A stretch of DNA of 39,993 nt from Minisyncoccota bacterium (GCA_025453495.1 JALOQM010000005.1:1-39993); one strand, 5' to 3'; positions 25,989 to 33,654 are shown, counted from the stretch's first letter. Numbers and translations are program-made. Notes: generated by a model from the sequence alone, not told the origin.

Positions 25989-27019
25989 GTTTCAATAATA
26001 ACGAAAAACAGTCACTTGAAAATGACTTGGCAAGGCTTGGACACGAAAATGATACTGAGGGTATACGTAGGTTTGTTGAGGACGTTGAGTTGCTCGGAGG
26101 GTATGAAGACTTGATAGCGATGGCACAAGAAAAAATCAATGAAATTGAAGCAGCAAGCGTGTCAGCACAAAGAATTGAACCAGCTGTAGTCGAAGAAATA
26201 ACAAATGCCGGTGGTTCTGTTGAAGTAGTGGATCAGATGACTGCTGAAGTTGATGCTGAAATAGAAGATACAGAAGGAAGAGCGACTGAGACTATTCAAC
26301 ATCAGATTGATGTAGCAAAAAAAGAACAAATACAGTTCGCGACTCTTGAAACATATGATGAAGAAAAAGAAAAGTCTAAAAAACGCTTTTCTGAAATAAG
26401 TGATTCTGAAACTAGATTATACAAAGCATTCATCGCAGATGATACTCTATATGCTAAATTGCAGGAGTTTGATGCTAGTCTTGGTGCTACTGCAGCTGGT
26501 TTTCAAATACAAAATGTTTTAAAAAACTTTCTTAGGAGTGCTTCAAAAGAAACTATTGTTTCAATGCCACCCGAAGTGCAAAAAGAAATTGAATTATATC
26601 AATTAGCAAAAGCTGATTATGAAGATAGTGTAAATAAAATCAAACCAATAGAAAAGTTAGCGGAGGCTCGTAACTCACTTGAGGCTATAAATGCAGTACT
26701 TTCAAAGATTGATGAAATGAAAATAGGAGATTCGATATATGGTAAAAAAAGATTTGAGCTAAATGAGCTAGGGCAAATACGAGAAGCTACAGAGACGAAA
26801 TCAATGCTATTTGACCAGGTTCGTTCTCACGATTATTCACTCAATCCATTTCAACTTGAATCAACTATGACCGATCCAAGTAATGAGCAGTATCTAAATA
26901 AGATTTTGACTGCTCAAGAAGTAGTTACCATGGTAAAAGCTTATTGGACCAAGAAGCAAGAACTGGCAGCTGAGATATATAAAAAAGAAATCGACACTTT
27001 TTCTCAGCAAGGTATTTAG
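25985..27019 (+). CDS. Hypothetical acidic, mostly helical protein (344 aa)
   Basis: No family is recognised. The protein has no signal peptide or membrane helix and is rich in Glu, Lys, Ala and Gln. Long heptad-like helical stretches include EVDAEIEDTEGRATETIQHQ and KIKPIEKLAEARNSLEAINA, suggesting coiled coils. The N-terminal 30 residues resemble a short helical repeat (LENDLARLGHENDTEGIRRF). It overlaps the upstream 57-aa gene by ATGA. The block 25055-27019 is AT-rich and lies between uvrB and a decayed uvrB-like fragment, which suggests acquired DNA. Confidence 0.65.
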   Translation: MSFNNNEKQSLENDLARLGHENDTEGIRRFVEDVELLGGYEDLIAMAQEKINEIEAASVSAQRIEPAVVEEITNAGGSVEVVDQMTAEVDAEIEDTEGRATETIQHQIDVAKKEQIQFATLETYDEEKEKSKKRFSEISDSETRLYKAFIADDTLYAKLQEFDASLGATAAGFQIQNVLKNFLRSASKETIVSMPPEVQKEIELYQLAKADYEDSVNKIKPIEKLAEARNSLEAINAVLSKIDEMKIGDSIYGKKRFELNELGQIREATETKSMLFDQVRSHDYSLNPFQLESTMTDPSNEQYLNKILTAQEVVTMVKAYWTKKQELAAEIYKKEIDTFSQQGI

Positions 27020-27035
27020 GTATTAAAACTCAATA

Positions 27036-27115
27036 AATAGGAATAAAAGAAACTTATACGTCTTTGTGATGAGAAACGCAAGAGTAGAGTGAATGAAAAG
27101 ATCGTAAAGATGTTT
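27036..27115 (+). pseudogene. Decayed duplicate of the uvrB 3' region
   Basis: The stretch from 27059 (CGTCTTTGTGATGAGAAACG...) aligns without gaps to uvrB 24764-24816, with 46 of 53 bases identical. Weaker A-rich similarity extends about 20 nt upstream. In the same frame it reads RLCDEKRKSRVNEKIVKM against UvrB RLSDEERKSAVYEKIIKI, then stops. No ORF of useful length contains it. It is a remnant left on the far side of the 2.1-kb AT-rich insert. Confidence 0.7.
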
Positions 27116-27134
27116 AAACAATTGGTTTAGTAAT

Positions 27135-27175
27135 ATTAAATAAAAAGTGGTCAATTAGACCACTTTTTATTTAAT
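27135..27175. terminator. Strong bidirectional hairpin terminator
   Basis: ATTAAATAAAAAGTGGTC and GACCACTTTTTATTTAAT form a perfect 18-bp stem with a 5-nt loop. The A-rich and T-rich arms provide U tracts in both directions. It closes the AT-rich insert. Confidence 0.8.
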
Positions 27176-27404
27176 GAAAAAGCACGATAGCTTCCAGAGA
27201 GCAAGCAGAACCTTTTTACACGTTCTATTAGGAATTGCTCCTCATTACTAGCTGACAATTAAGTATCTCATTTTGACGCATCGCGTATTTTTATCTTAAG
27301 GCAACATTTTGCAGTATTAATTTTTTTGCAGTTCGCGCATAAAAGATATATCTGGATGTATTTTATGTTTGTATGTTTTATTACAATACGTAAGTAATAT
27401 ATCT
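27176..27404. other. Non-coding stretch upstream of uvrA
   Basis: No gene is supported. A long imperfect hairpin can be drawn near 27198-27243 (GAGAGCAA...AGAAC/GTTCT...TTGCTCCTC), and a short ACGC-ATC-GCGT stem followed by ATTTTT lies at 27276-27292. The 102-aa minus-strand ORF that spans this stretch and the uvrA start has no protein-like features. Confidence 0.35.
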
Positions 27405-27432
27405 TTGTCAAATTACTACTTTGTGTTACACT
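27405..27432 (+). promoter_or_regulatory. Promoter of uvrA
   Basis: TTGTCA (27405-27410) and TACACT (27427-27432) are separated by 16 nt. The leader would be about 66 nt long and contains CACCC...GGGTG (27456-27480), which could fold just ahead of the start codon. Confidence 0.5.
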
Positions 27433-27504
27433 AGCTAAGTAATAAAAGAGATATACACCCATACGGGCGAGCCGCGGGTGCGTTTCTATTTTCAAAACAC
27501 ACAC

Positions 27505-30144
27505 ATGAGTACCGAAAAAATAAAAAAATTCAATACTGGTGCCGAGTCGATCGTTGTTCGTGGCGCGCGAACACATAATCTCAAAAACATCGATGTTGAG
27601 ATGCCGCGCAATGCAATGGTGGTCATTACCGGTATGTCAGGTTCGGGCAAGTCATCGCTTGCCTTTGACACCATCTTTGCTGAGGGTCAGCGTCGCTATG
27701 TCGAATCGCTTTCTTCGTATGCGCGACAGTTTTTGAAACAAATGGGTAAGCCTGATGTTGACGAGATCACTGGGCTGTCTCCTGCAATCTCAATTGATCA
27801 GAAATCTCGTTCAAACAATCCGCGTTCGACTGTGGCTACGATCACCGAGATATACGATTACTTGCGTGTGCTCTACGCACGTGTCGGTAGACCGCACTGT
27901 ATTCTCTGTGGCGATGAGATCAAGAAGCTCTCAAACGAAGAGATTGTCGCGCTTGCGATGGCGAAGGTAAAAAGTTTTGATACCAAAGGCAATGAAAAGA
28001 AAGTCATGGGTGTAGCATTCAATGATATCCGCCTTCAGATTTTCTCACCGGTCGTCCGTGGGAGAAAAGGTGAGTACTATCAATTGCTCTACGATATGCT
28101 TGGTCGTGGTTTCTCAAAAGCACGTATTGATGGCGTGCTCCGTAATCTACGTGATCAAATTATCCTCTCAAAAAATAAGCAACATGATATTGATTTTCTT
28201 GTTGATGAGATTGCATTGCATGAATTCAAAGACGCACCAAAAGACGCCGGCATGCGCCTTTCCGAAGGTATTGAGCGTGCCTTGCTCGAATCCGACGGAC
28301 TTGTACGAATCAGTTTTGATATTGACAAAGAGCTAAAACTCGGCGAGACCGAATTTTTGCTTTCAGCGAAATTTGCCTGCCCGCGAGATGGCTTCTCGTT
28401 CCCGGAAATTGAGCCACGCCTCTTTTCTTTTAACTCTCCTCACGGCGCCTGCCAAGAATGCCACGGCTTGGGAACCAAACACATGTTTGGTGATGATTCT
28501 TGTGATAGCTGTAAAGGACTCCGTTTGCGACCTGAAGCACTAAATGTATTCATCGGACCAGACAACCAAAAAGGTAGGAAAAATATTGTTGAACTAACTG
28601 GGCAGTCTATTGAAGATGCATTTGCATTTTTCAAAAGTCTGAAGCTCACTGCAAAAGAGAAAAGCATTTCCGCGCCTGTCATCCGTGAGATCGAAGCGCG
28701 TCTGCAATTTATGCTCAATGTCGGCCTCGAATATCTCTCGCTCAATCGTCGTGCAAACACCTTGTCGGGTGGGGAAGCACAGCGCATCCGGCTCGCGTCA
28801 CAGCTTGGCTCGCGTCTTGTGGGCGCCCTCTACGTGCTCGATGAGCCGACGATCGGCCTGCATCAACGCGACAATGAAAAGCTCATCAAGACACTGCAGG
28901 ACCTTCGTGATCTTGGCAATACAATACTTGTTGTTGAGCACGATGAAGATACTATCTATTCATCAGACTATATCATCGATATCGGACCAAAGGCGGGCGT
29001 GCATGGTGGCGATGTTGTCGTATCTGGCTATCTCGACAAGTTGCTCTCTGCAAAGAAGAACGATTCCGGTTCACGTACGCTTGCATATCTGCGTGAAGAA
29101 GAGAAGATTGCCGTGCCGGAAAAGCGCCGTGAGGCGGACAAGGGCGCGATCAAGATCTTCGGCGGCAAAGTGTTTAACATCAAGAATATGAATGCGGAAG
29201 TGCCGCTTGGCAAGATGGTGTGCATTACCGGCGTGTCCGGTTCGGGCAAGTCGTCGTTTATGTATGAGATATTGCACAAGAATCTACAAGCGCGACTTGA
29301 GCGCAAATATCGAAGCAATCAGGTGTTTAATTGTGCATCATTTTCTGGTACAGAGTATATTTCCCGAGCGATTCTTATCGATCAGTCGCCAATCGGTCGC
29401 ACACCACGTTCAAATATTGCGACCTATACTGGTGCATTTACCTTTATCCGTGATCTCTTTGCTGAGTCCGAAGAAGCACGTCTGCGCGGCTGGAAAGCCA
29501 ATCGTTTCTCCTTCAACGTACCCGGCGGTCGCTGTGAGGCATGTCAGGGTAATGGCGAGATCGCTGTTGAGATGCATTTTCTTCCGACAGTGTATGTGAC
29601 GTGTGATGTCTGTAATGGTAAGCGCTTTGACAAAGAAACGCTCAAGGTGAAGTACAAGAAGAAGAATATCTACGAAGTGCTCAATCTGACCGTCGAGGAG
29701 GCAATCAAATTCTATGAAGAAATTCCAGCAATTTATGACAGACTGAAGACGCTCATGGATGTCGGTCTTGGGTATGTCGCGCTCGGCCAGTCGGCGACAA
29801 CGCTCTCCGGGGGTGAGGCGCAACGCGTGAAAATTGCATCAGAGCTCTACCGTCCGCATGTCGAGAAGACCATGTATCTCCTTGACGAACCGACCGTCGG
29901 TCTCCACTACGACGACGTCGCAAATCTCATCGGCGTTCTTGATCGGCTGGTCGCGAAAGGGAATACTGTCGTCGTGATCGAGCACAATATGGATCTCATC
30001 AAATGCGCGGACTATCTCCTCGATATCGGCCCCGAAGGAGGCGTCGGCGGTGGTACACTCGTGGCAAAGGGAACGCCGGAGGAGGTAGCGAATAATTCAA
30101 AGTCGCATACGGGGAAGTATCTCAAAAAAGTATTAAAAAAATAA
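27505..30144 (+). CDS. uvrA: Excinuclease ABC subunit A
   Basis: Damage-recognition ABC-type ATPase of nucleotide excision repair. I start it at ATG 27505 ([15 protein letters not shown]), because the track's GTG at 27478 falls inside a leader hairpin. The 879 residues are somewhat shorter than the usual 940. The N-terminal ATPase half has Walker [11 protein letters not shown], signature [12 protein letters not shown] and Walker [13 protein letters not shown]. The C-terminal half has [21 protein letters not shown] and [12 protein letters not shown]. The C-terminal zinc module (CEACQGNGE...CDVCNGKRF) is complete, whereas the other reads ACPRDG...ACQEC, with Asp where a Cys is usual. Confidence 0.97.
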   Translation: MSTEKIKKFNTGAESIVVRGARTHNLKNIDVEMPRNAMVVITGMSGSGKSSLAFDTIFAEGQRRYVESLSSYARQFLKQMGKPDVDEITGLSPAISIDQKSRSNNPRSTVATITEIYDYLRVLYARVGRPHCILCGDEIKKLSNEEIVALAMAKVKSFDTKGNEKKVMGVAFNDIRLQIFSPVVRGRKGEYYQLLYDMLGRGFSKARIDGVLRNLRDQIILSKNKQHDIDFLVDEIALHEFKDAPKDAGMRLSEGIERALLESDGLVRISFDIDKELKLGETEFLLSAKFACPRDGFSFPEIEPRLFSFNSPHGACQECHGLGTKHMFGDDSCDSCKGLRLRPEALNVFIGPDNQKGRKNIVELTGQSIEDAFAFFKSLKLTAKEKSISAPVIREIEARLQFMLNVGLEYLSLNRRANTLSGGEAQRIRLASQLGSRLVGALYVLDEPTIGLHQRDNEKLIKTLQDLRDLGNTILVVEHDEDTIYSSDYIIDIGPKAGVHGGDVVVSGYLDKLLSAKKNDSGSRTLAYLREEEKIAVPEKRREADKGAIKIFGGKVFNIKNMNAEVPLGKMVCITGVSGSGKSSFMYEILHKNLQARLERKYRSNQVFNCASFSGTEYISRAILIDQSPIGRTPRSNIATYTGAFTFIRDLFAESEEARLRGWKANRFSFNVPGGRCEACQGNGEIAVEMHFLPTVYVTCDVCNGKRFDKETLKVKYKKKNIYEVLNLTVEEAIKFYEEIPAIYDRLKTLMDVGLGYVALGQSATTLSGGEAQRVKIASELYRPHVEKTMYLLDEPTVGLHYDDVANLIGVLDRLVAKGNTVVVIEHNMDLIKCADYLLDIGPEGGVGGGTLVAKGTPEEVANNSKSHTGKYLKKVLKK

Positions 30145-30185
30145 TGGAGCTTCGTTTGGAAGCCCCATTAGGTTAATTAGACAGT

Positions 30186-30614
30186 TCAGGATTCTTTTTC
30201 GTTTGGGAGAGCTGCAAAAGCACGCGCAAATTGTTCACGTTCGTTCTCATTGAGTGGGCGCTCACAAACTAAAATGTTATCTACGACAGTGGGCAAAGTA
30301 GGAGTTTTCGAACGAGTAAAACAGGCAGTAAGATGATCAGGATAATCAAATGAAAATACGAAATCATAAATCTCGTATTTTGATACTCCTTCTCTGATTT
30401 CTTCGACCAGTTCATCCATCGATTTATAACCGTCATCTGCCCAAACTACCTTGGAATGAAGCACATCATCCCACAAGCCCGTTTCAACTGGCTTGCTGTA
30501 AACACTCGTTGGCTTTACTGCTTCTTTAGAATCAGAAATAGTATAGACGTGATAAAGCGTTCTATTGTTAGTGTAATCAATAGAAGCAAAGACATAAGCT
30601 GTTATTGTTTTCAT
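30186..30614 (-). CDS. Hypothetical soluble protein (142 aa)
   Basis: Not recognised. The ATG at 30614 (MKTITAYVFASIDYTNNRTL) gives a better start than the track's 30638, which would extend into the uvrC promoter area. Alternating beta strands and a central helix (DDGYKSMDELVEEIREGVSKYEI) suggest a compact alpha/beta fold. There are no membrane or export signals. It lies on the opposite strand between uvrA and uvrC and is divergent from uvrC, with only 63 nt between their start codons. Confidence 0.6.
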   Translation of the reverse strand: MKTITAYVFASIDYTNNRTLYHVYTISDSKEAVKPTSVYSKPVETGLWDDVLHSKVVWADDGYKSMDELVEEIREGVSKYEIYDFVFSFDYPDHLTACFTRSKTPTLPTVVDNILVCERPLNENEREQFARAFAALPNEKES

Positions 30615-30677
30615 TCTGTATAGTATTAAGTGGAACAATCAGTTGATTTTTGCTGTGTATTTTATATCATTAAAAGA

Positions 30678-31916
30678 ATGCAAAGTCAATATCTTACAAA
30701 AAAGAAACTGCCTGATACACCCGGTGTGTATTATTTTCTGGATGACAAGAAAAAACCGATCTATATTGGCAAGGCAACATCCCTGCGCGACCGCGTGAAG
30801 AGTTATTTTGCAAAAGATCTGATCGTTACTCGCGGGCCACATATTCTCGATATGACGGTAAAGGCGTGCGATATCAAGTGGCAGGAGACGGACAGTGTGC
30901 TTGAAGCACTGATCCTTGAGGCGAACCTCATCAAGAAGTACAAGCCGTACTACAACACCAAGGAAAAGGACGACAAAAGCTTCAATTATGTCTGTCTGAC
31001 AAAAGACGAGCTGCCTAAGCTCACAACGCGTCGCGGCAAAGAGCTTGATTTTGAAAACCTTACCGACACGACGGGGACCAAGTTTTCTGTCTGTTATGGC
31101 CCATACACTTCGGGTGGTGCGCTCCGCGAAGCGCTCAATATCATTCGTAAGATATTTCGGTATCTCGATGAGAAATCGCGCGTAAAGGGTCGTTATGAAT
31201 TTTATCGCCAGCTCGGGCTTGTGCCGGATATATCACATGAGGAGGGTGTGATCGAGTATAAGAAGATGATTCGTCATCTCAGACTGTTCTTCGACGGTAA
31301 AAAGCGTGATCTTATCAAAACGCTCGAGAAGGAGATGAAAGCGTACGCGAAGAAGCAGGAGTTTGAGCGTGCCGATGCCACCAAGCGCATGATCTTCGCG
31401 CTCACGCATATTCGTGACGTATCGCTTATCAAGGAAGAGAATCTTGTCGAGAAGTCCGGTGAGCGTGTATTTCGTATCGAAGCGTACGATGTCGCGCATA
31501 CAAGCGGCAAGAATATGGTGGGCGTCATGACAGTAGTTGTTGATGGAGAAGTTGAGAAAAAAGAATACCGAAAATTTAATATCAAAGGTTTCGATGCGTC
31601 AAATGATACCGGTGCGCTTGGTCAGATGATTGAGCGGCGTCTTGGGCATCCAGAGTGGCCGATGCCGGCGCTTATAGTTGTAGATGGTGCGAAACCACAG
31701 ATCAATATTACAGAAAGTACTCTTGGTCGGTATGGTGTCAGAATTCCTATTGTTTCCGTGGTGAAAGACGAGTTGCATCGTCCACGCGGCATACTCGGTG
31801 ACGAGAAAATGGCTCAGAAATATGAAAAGCAGATTTTACTCGCCAATAGTGAAGCACATCGCTTTGCAATCGGTTTCCATAGAGAAAAAAGAAGAAAAGG
31901 GCTGTTTGGGAAATAA
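30678..31916 (+). CDS. uvrC: Excinuclease ABC subunit C, short form lacking the HhH tail
   Basis: Dual-incision nuclease of excision repair. The ATG at 30678 (MQSQYLTKKKLPDTPG) gives the normal family start; the track's 16 extra residues are discarded. The 412 residues include the N-terminal GIY-YIG nuclease (GVYYFLDDKKKPIYIGKATS, about 13-32), a UVR motif (EKEMKAYAKKQEFERADATKR, about 217-237) and the RNase H-like 5' nuclease (RIEAYDVAHTSGKNMVG, LIVVDGAKPQ, SEAHRFAIGFHR). The protein ends just after the last block, so the tandem helix-hairpin-helix domain of full-length UvrC (about 600 residues) is absent. Confidence 0.93.
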   Translation: MQSQYLTKKKLPDTPGVYYFLDDKKKPIYIGKATSLRDRVKSYFAKDLIVTRGPHILDMTVKACDIKWQETDSVLEALILEANLIKKYKPYYNTKEKDDKSFNYVCLTKDELPKLTTRRGKELDFENLTDTTGTKFSVCYGPYTSGGALREALNIIRKIFRYLDEKSRVKGRYEFYRQLGLVPDISHEEGVIEYKKMIRHLRLFFDGKKRDLIKTLEKEMKAYAKKQEFERADATKRMIFALTHIRDVSLIKEENLVEKSGERVFRIEAYDVAHTSGKNMVGVMTVVVDGEVEKKEYRKFNIKGFDASNDTGALGQMIERRLGHPEWPMPALIVVDGAKPQINITESTLGRYGVRIPIVSVVKDELHRPRGILGDEKMAQKYEKQILLANSEAHRFAIGFHREKRRKGLFGK

Positions 31917-31994
31917 TCTAATTTTCAATTATTTGAATAAGTACATTAGTATTGTTTGTCTGCAAAATACACTACTTCTATGGAAGAATACAGT

Positions 31995-32022
31995 TTGCAT
32001 TCTGTTTGAAAATAGGTAGAAT
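31995..32022 (+). promoter_or_regulatory. Candidate promoter for tRNA-Ala
   Basis: TTGCAT (31995-32000) and TAGAAT (32017-32022) are separated by 16 nt. The transcript would start near 32029 and would include the degenerate tRNA-like segment before the tRNA. Confidence 0.45.
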
Positions 32023-32043
32023 AAGAAAGCTTAATGAATATAG

Positions 32044-32073
32044 ACCTGTAGCTTTTTTGGTAAATGAGAGCAT
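32044..32073 (+). pseudogene. Degenerate 5'-half tRNA copy
   Basis: ACCTGTAGCT...TTGGTA...GAGCAT mirrors the first 26 nt of the adjacent tRNA-Ala (CCTGTAGCTCAGTTGGTAGAGCA), with a 5-nt insertion and a changed D-loop. No anticodon or T-arm follows. It looks like a partial duplication of the tRNA 5' end. Confidence 0.4.
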
Positions 32074-32097
32074 ATAGGTAAAATATAAATAGAATAT

Positions 32098-32170
32098 GGG
32101 CCTGTAGCTCAGTTGGTAGAGCAGTGCTTTTGCAAAGCAAAGGTCAGGAGTTCGAATCTCCTCAGGTCCA
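32098..32170 (+). tRNA. tRNA-Ala (UGC)
   Basis: Complete cloverleaf: acceptor GGGCCTG/CAGGTCC, D-arm TAGCTCAGTTGGTAGAGCA, anticodon loop TTTGCAA giving UGC, and T-arm AGGAGTTCGAATCTCCT. The discriminator is A. The following bases are CAT, so the 3' CCA is not encoded, unlike the tRNA-Thr in this window. Confidence 0.96.
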
Positions 32171-32176
32171 CATTAG

Positions 32177-32207
32177 AAGACTTCGCTTCCAAAGTGAGGT
32201 CTTTTAC
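32177..32207 (+). terminator. Intrinsic terminator after tRNA-Ala
   Basis: AAGACTTC and GAGGTCTT pair (one G-T pair) around an 11-nt loop and are followed by TTAC. It begins 6 nt after the tRNA end. Confidence 0.6.
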
Positions 32208-32230
32208 TTTGAAAAAGCTACACATTTCGG

Positions 32231-32282
32231 TGGTTCCAAAAAAATTATTTTGATAGACCAATCCTGATGGAAATTGGAACCA
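32231..32282. repeat. Inverted repeat TGGTTCCAA / TTGGAACCA
   Basis: A perfect 9-bp inverted repeat is separated by 34 nt. An alternative smaller pairing, CCAAT/ATTGG, lies inside the right half. It sits in the non-coding gap between the tRNA-Ala terminator and the minus-strand hairpin-rich element. Confidence 0.4.
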
Positions 32283-32328
32283 TTGCAAGAACTAAAGTGT
32301 GAGCTTTTTGAGATGATTAATGCTCTGT

Positions 32329-32363
32329 AAAAAAAGAACCCCTGCCGAATTACAGGCAGGGGT
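32329..32363 (-). terminator. Intrinsic terminator of the minus-strand element
   Basis: ACCCCTGCC and GGCAGGGGT form a perfect 9-bp GC-rich stem with an 8-nt loop. On the minus strand it is followed by TCTTTTTTT. This fixes the direction of transcription of the candidate RNA. Confidence 0.8.
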
Positions 32364-32720
32364 GAAAATGCGTAAGCCCATCAGTGGACGTTTAACCACG
32401 TCGGATGTCACGTCAATTTGACACTGACTTTCTCTTAGAAACCATTGGCGCACGGTCCCAGTTTCTACTGGCTCACTTAATTGAAAGTGGTTCTTGTTCT
32501 TTCTTCCTTCCTCACACATTTGTGGCAGTTTCTTTGATAATCAGATTTCTCTTTTACAAAGAATAGGAATTAACCTATCTTGTGAACTTAATCACTGCCT
32601 CACGGCACAGGTGAACTTCTTTGGGCGGTGTGTACAAGGACGATTTTTGCGCCTGTTAAGACTTGCTTTCGCTGTTGTCCCCCAAAGCACTTTCTAGTAA
32701 GGTGCAATTTCATTTTTACA
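32329..32720 (-). ncRNA. Candidate structured RNA with a 16S-like 17-mer
   Basis: On the minus strand this stretch forms a chain of short perfect hairpins: TGCC-GTGA-GGCA, ATAGG/CCTAT, CACTT/AAGTG, CCAGT-AGAA-ACTGG and GACGT/ACGTC. It ends in a 9-bp terminator stem followed by TTCTTTTTTT. A possible promoter (TTGATT-17-TAGTGT) lies at the 5' side near 32716-32744. At 32623-32639 the minus strand reads CCTTGTACACACCGCCC, identical to the universal 16S rRNA segment around 1390-1407. Flanking bases do not continue the 16S match. No tmRNA or RNase P landmarks were found. Two short ORFs exist (37 and 75 codons), but hairpins dominate. Confidence 0.4.
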
Positions 32721-32824
32721 CTAACAAAAAATCTCTCCGAAATCAATAGGAATAACAGAGAAAACTAGCCCTTCTATAATGTCGGAAAACTCCTAGATAT
32801 AGTGGTGCGTAGTGTAGGCTAAAT

Positions 32825-32860
32825 AAAAAACCCACCAAATAGTTTATCTATTTTGGCGGG
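32825..32860 (-). terminator. Intrinsic terminator of the histidine-kinase gene cluster
   Basis: On the minus strand CCCGCCAAAATAG and CTATTTGGTGGG pair with one bulge and one mismatch around a 5-nt loop, followed by TTTTTTATTT. It lies about 33 nt after the last small gene of the cluster. Confidence 0.8.
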
Positions 32861-32893
32861 GCTTGGCTTTGTGTGGTCGAACTATTCAGTACT

Positions 32894-33097
32894 CTATGGT
32901 TGTGCGTAATAGGATTCATTGATTGCTACATAATCCCAAATCATTTGTTGCCATACCTGTTCTATCGAATAGATAGTTATTGTTTCTGACTCATTTTGTT
33001 CAAGTATGTTTCCTAATGTTGGACCATCCGTATCATCATATTTGAACCATTTATTGTTTTTGGCAATAACAATATGGGTAGGTGTCTTGAACATCAT
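32894..33097 (-). CDS. Small hypothetical protein (67 aa)
   Basis: The ATG at 33097 overlaps the TGA stop of the upstream gene as ATGA, so this start is preferred over the track's 33178. The product begins MMFKTPTHIVIAKNNKWFKY, is aromatic-rich and acidic toward its C-terminus (YSIEQVWQQMIWDYVAINES), and looks like a small folded alpha/beta protein. No family is recognised. It is the last gene before the terminator of the kinase cluster. Confidence 0.5.
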   Translation of the reverse strand: MMFKTPTHIVIAKNNKWFKYDDTDGPTLGNILEQNESETITIYSIEQVWQQMIWDYVAINESYYAQP

Positions 33098-33450
33098 GTT
33101 GTGTTCACGAGGTCTGAGTCGCAAGTGAATTGTGCAAATGATAGCAAGTAGGGTATCTTCTCTTTTGAATTGACCCATGGTATTTCAATCAATCCTATAA
33201 CAGCACTCCAAGTGAAAACCTTACAGCGGTCTTCTCGTTTGGTGCATCCTCTAATTTTGCCTTGATATTCTTTGTAGCCTCCTTCTTCCATTTCAGGGCT
33301 ATGTTTTGATACGATAACCTCTCTTTTTTCTGGAAGCTTGGGGTAAGTAACACTTCTGTTCTCAATGTCAATTTTGACATCTCCAAAAATGTTCATTTTT
33401 AAAAACAAGGTTTTGAGTACTGTTTTTCCGCCTCTTGCAATAGTATTCAT
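33094..33450 (-). CDS. Hypothetical protein (118 aa)
   Basis: Not recognised. It begins MNTIARGGKTVLKTLFLKMN, then has alternating charged strands (FGDVKIDIENRSVTYPKLPE) and one mildly hydrophobic segment, TWSAVIGLIEIPWV. There are two cysteines, and no export signal is evident. Its stop overlaps the start of the 67-aa gene, and it follows the 52-aa ORF by 45 nt, so all three are likely read from the histidine-kinase transcript. Confidence 0.5.
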   Translation of the reverse strand: MNTIARGGKTVLKTLFLKMNIFGDVKIDIENRSVTYPKLPEKREVIVSKHSPEMEEGGYKEYQGKIRGCTKREDRCKVFTWSAVIGLIEIPWVNSKEKIPYLLSFAQFTCDSDLVNTT

Positions 33451-33495
33451 TTTTAAAAGATTTTTACCGCAACGTAGCGATGCCAGGATTATTCC

Positions 33496-33654
33496 TTATT
33501 GCATCGTCATACGACGGAGCAATGCGTGCGCACGCATGCAATGTGAGAGCATTGTGGCACTGACATGATCGATCGCTTTTTCCCAGAAAATCTCTTTGAG
33601 TATTTCTTCATCTCTTGGAAATACTATTTTCTGGGTCTTCTTTTGTTTTTTCAT
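33496..33654 (-). CDS. Small ORF overlapping the kinase 3' end (52 aa)
   Basis: Too short for the ORF track. The ATG at 33654 lies inside the last 16 codons of the histidine-kinase gene in another frame, a 47-nt overlap, and the frame stops with TAA at 33496. The product begins MKKQKKTQKIVFPRDEEILK and continues as an amphipathic helix (EIFWEKAIDHVSATMLSHCM) with a basic end. Its protein-like composition beyond the overlap supports a translationally coupled gene. The family is unknown. A 16-bp perfect palindrome (33522-33537) lies within it. Confidence 0.4.
   Translation of the reverse strand: MKKQKKTQKIVFPRDEEILKEIFWEKAIDHVSATMLSHCMRAHALLRRMTMQ

Noticed and set aside
27268-27576. 102-aa minus-strand ORF over the uvrA promoter
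   Set aside because: It overlaps the uvrA promoter and first codons, has a biased AT-driven composition and no recognisable features.
30476-32476. Shared AGCCAGTNGAAACNGG string at about 30480 and 32460
   Set aside because: The similarity is about 16 of 19 bases, within what chance allows in 40 kb, and flanks do not match.
32292-32519. 75-aa minus-strand ORF ending past the terminator
   Set aside because: It runs straight through the strong terminator hairpin and several stems; treated as part of the candidate RNA, although coding is not fully excluded.
32623-32639. A real 16S rRNA gene fragment
   Set aside because: Only 17 nt match; the bases on both sides do not continue the 16S sequence on either strand, so no rRNA gene is called.
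32494-32697. 67-aa plus-strand ORF opposite the candidate RNA
   Set aside because: It lies antisense to the terminator-defined direction, and its sequence is explained by the structured element.
33098-33178. Longer start (MGQFKRED...) for the 67-aa gene
   Set aside because: It would overlap the 118-aa gene by 85 nt; the ATGA junction gives a cleaner arrangement.
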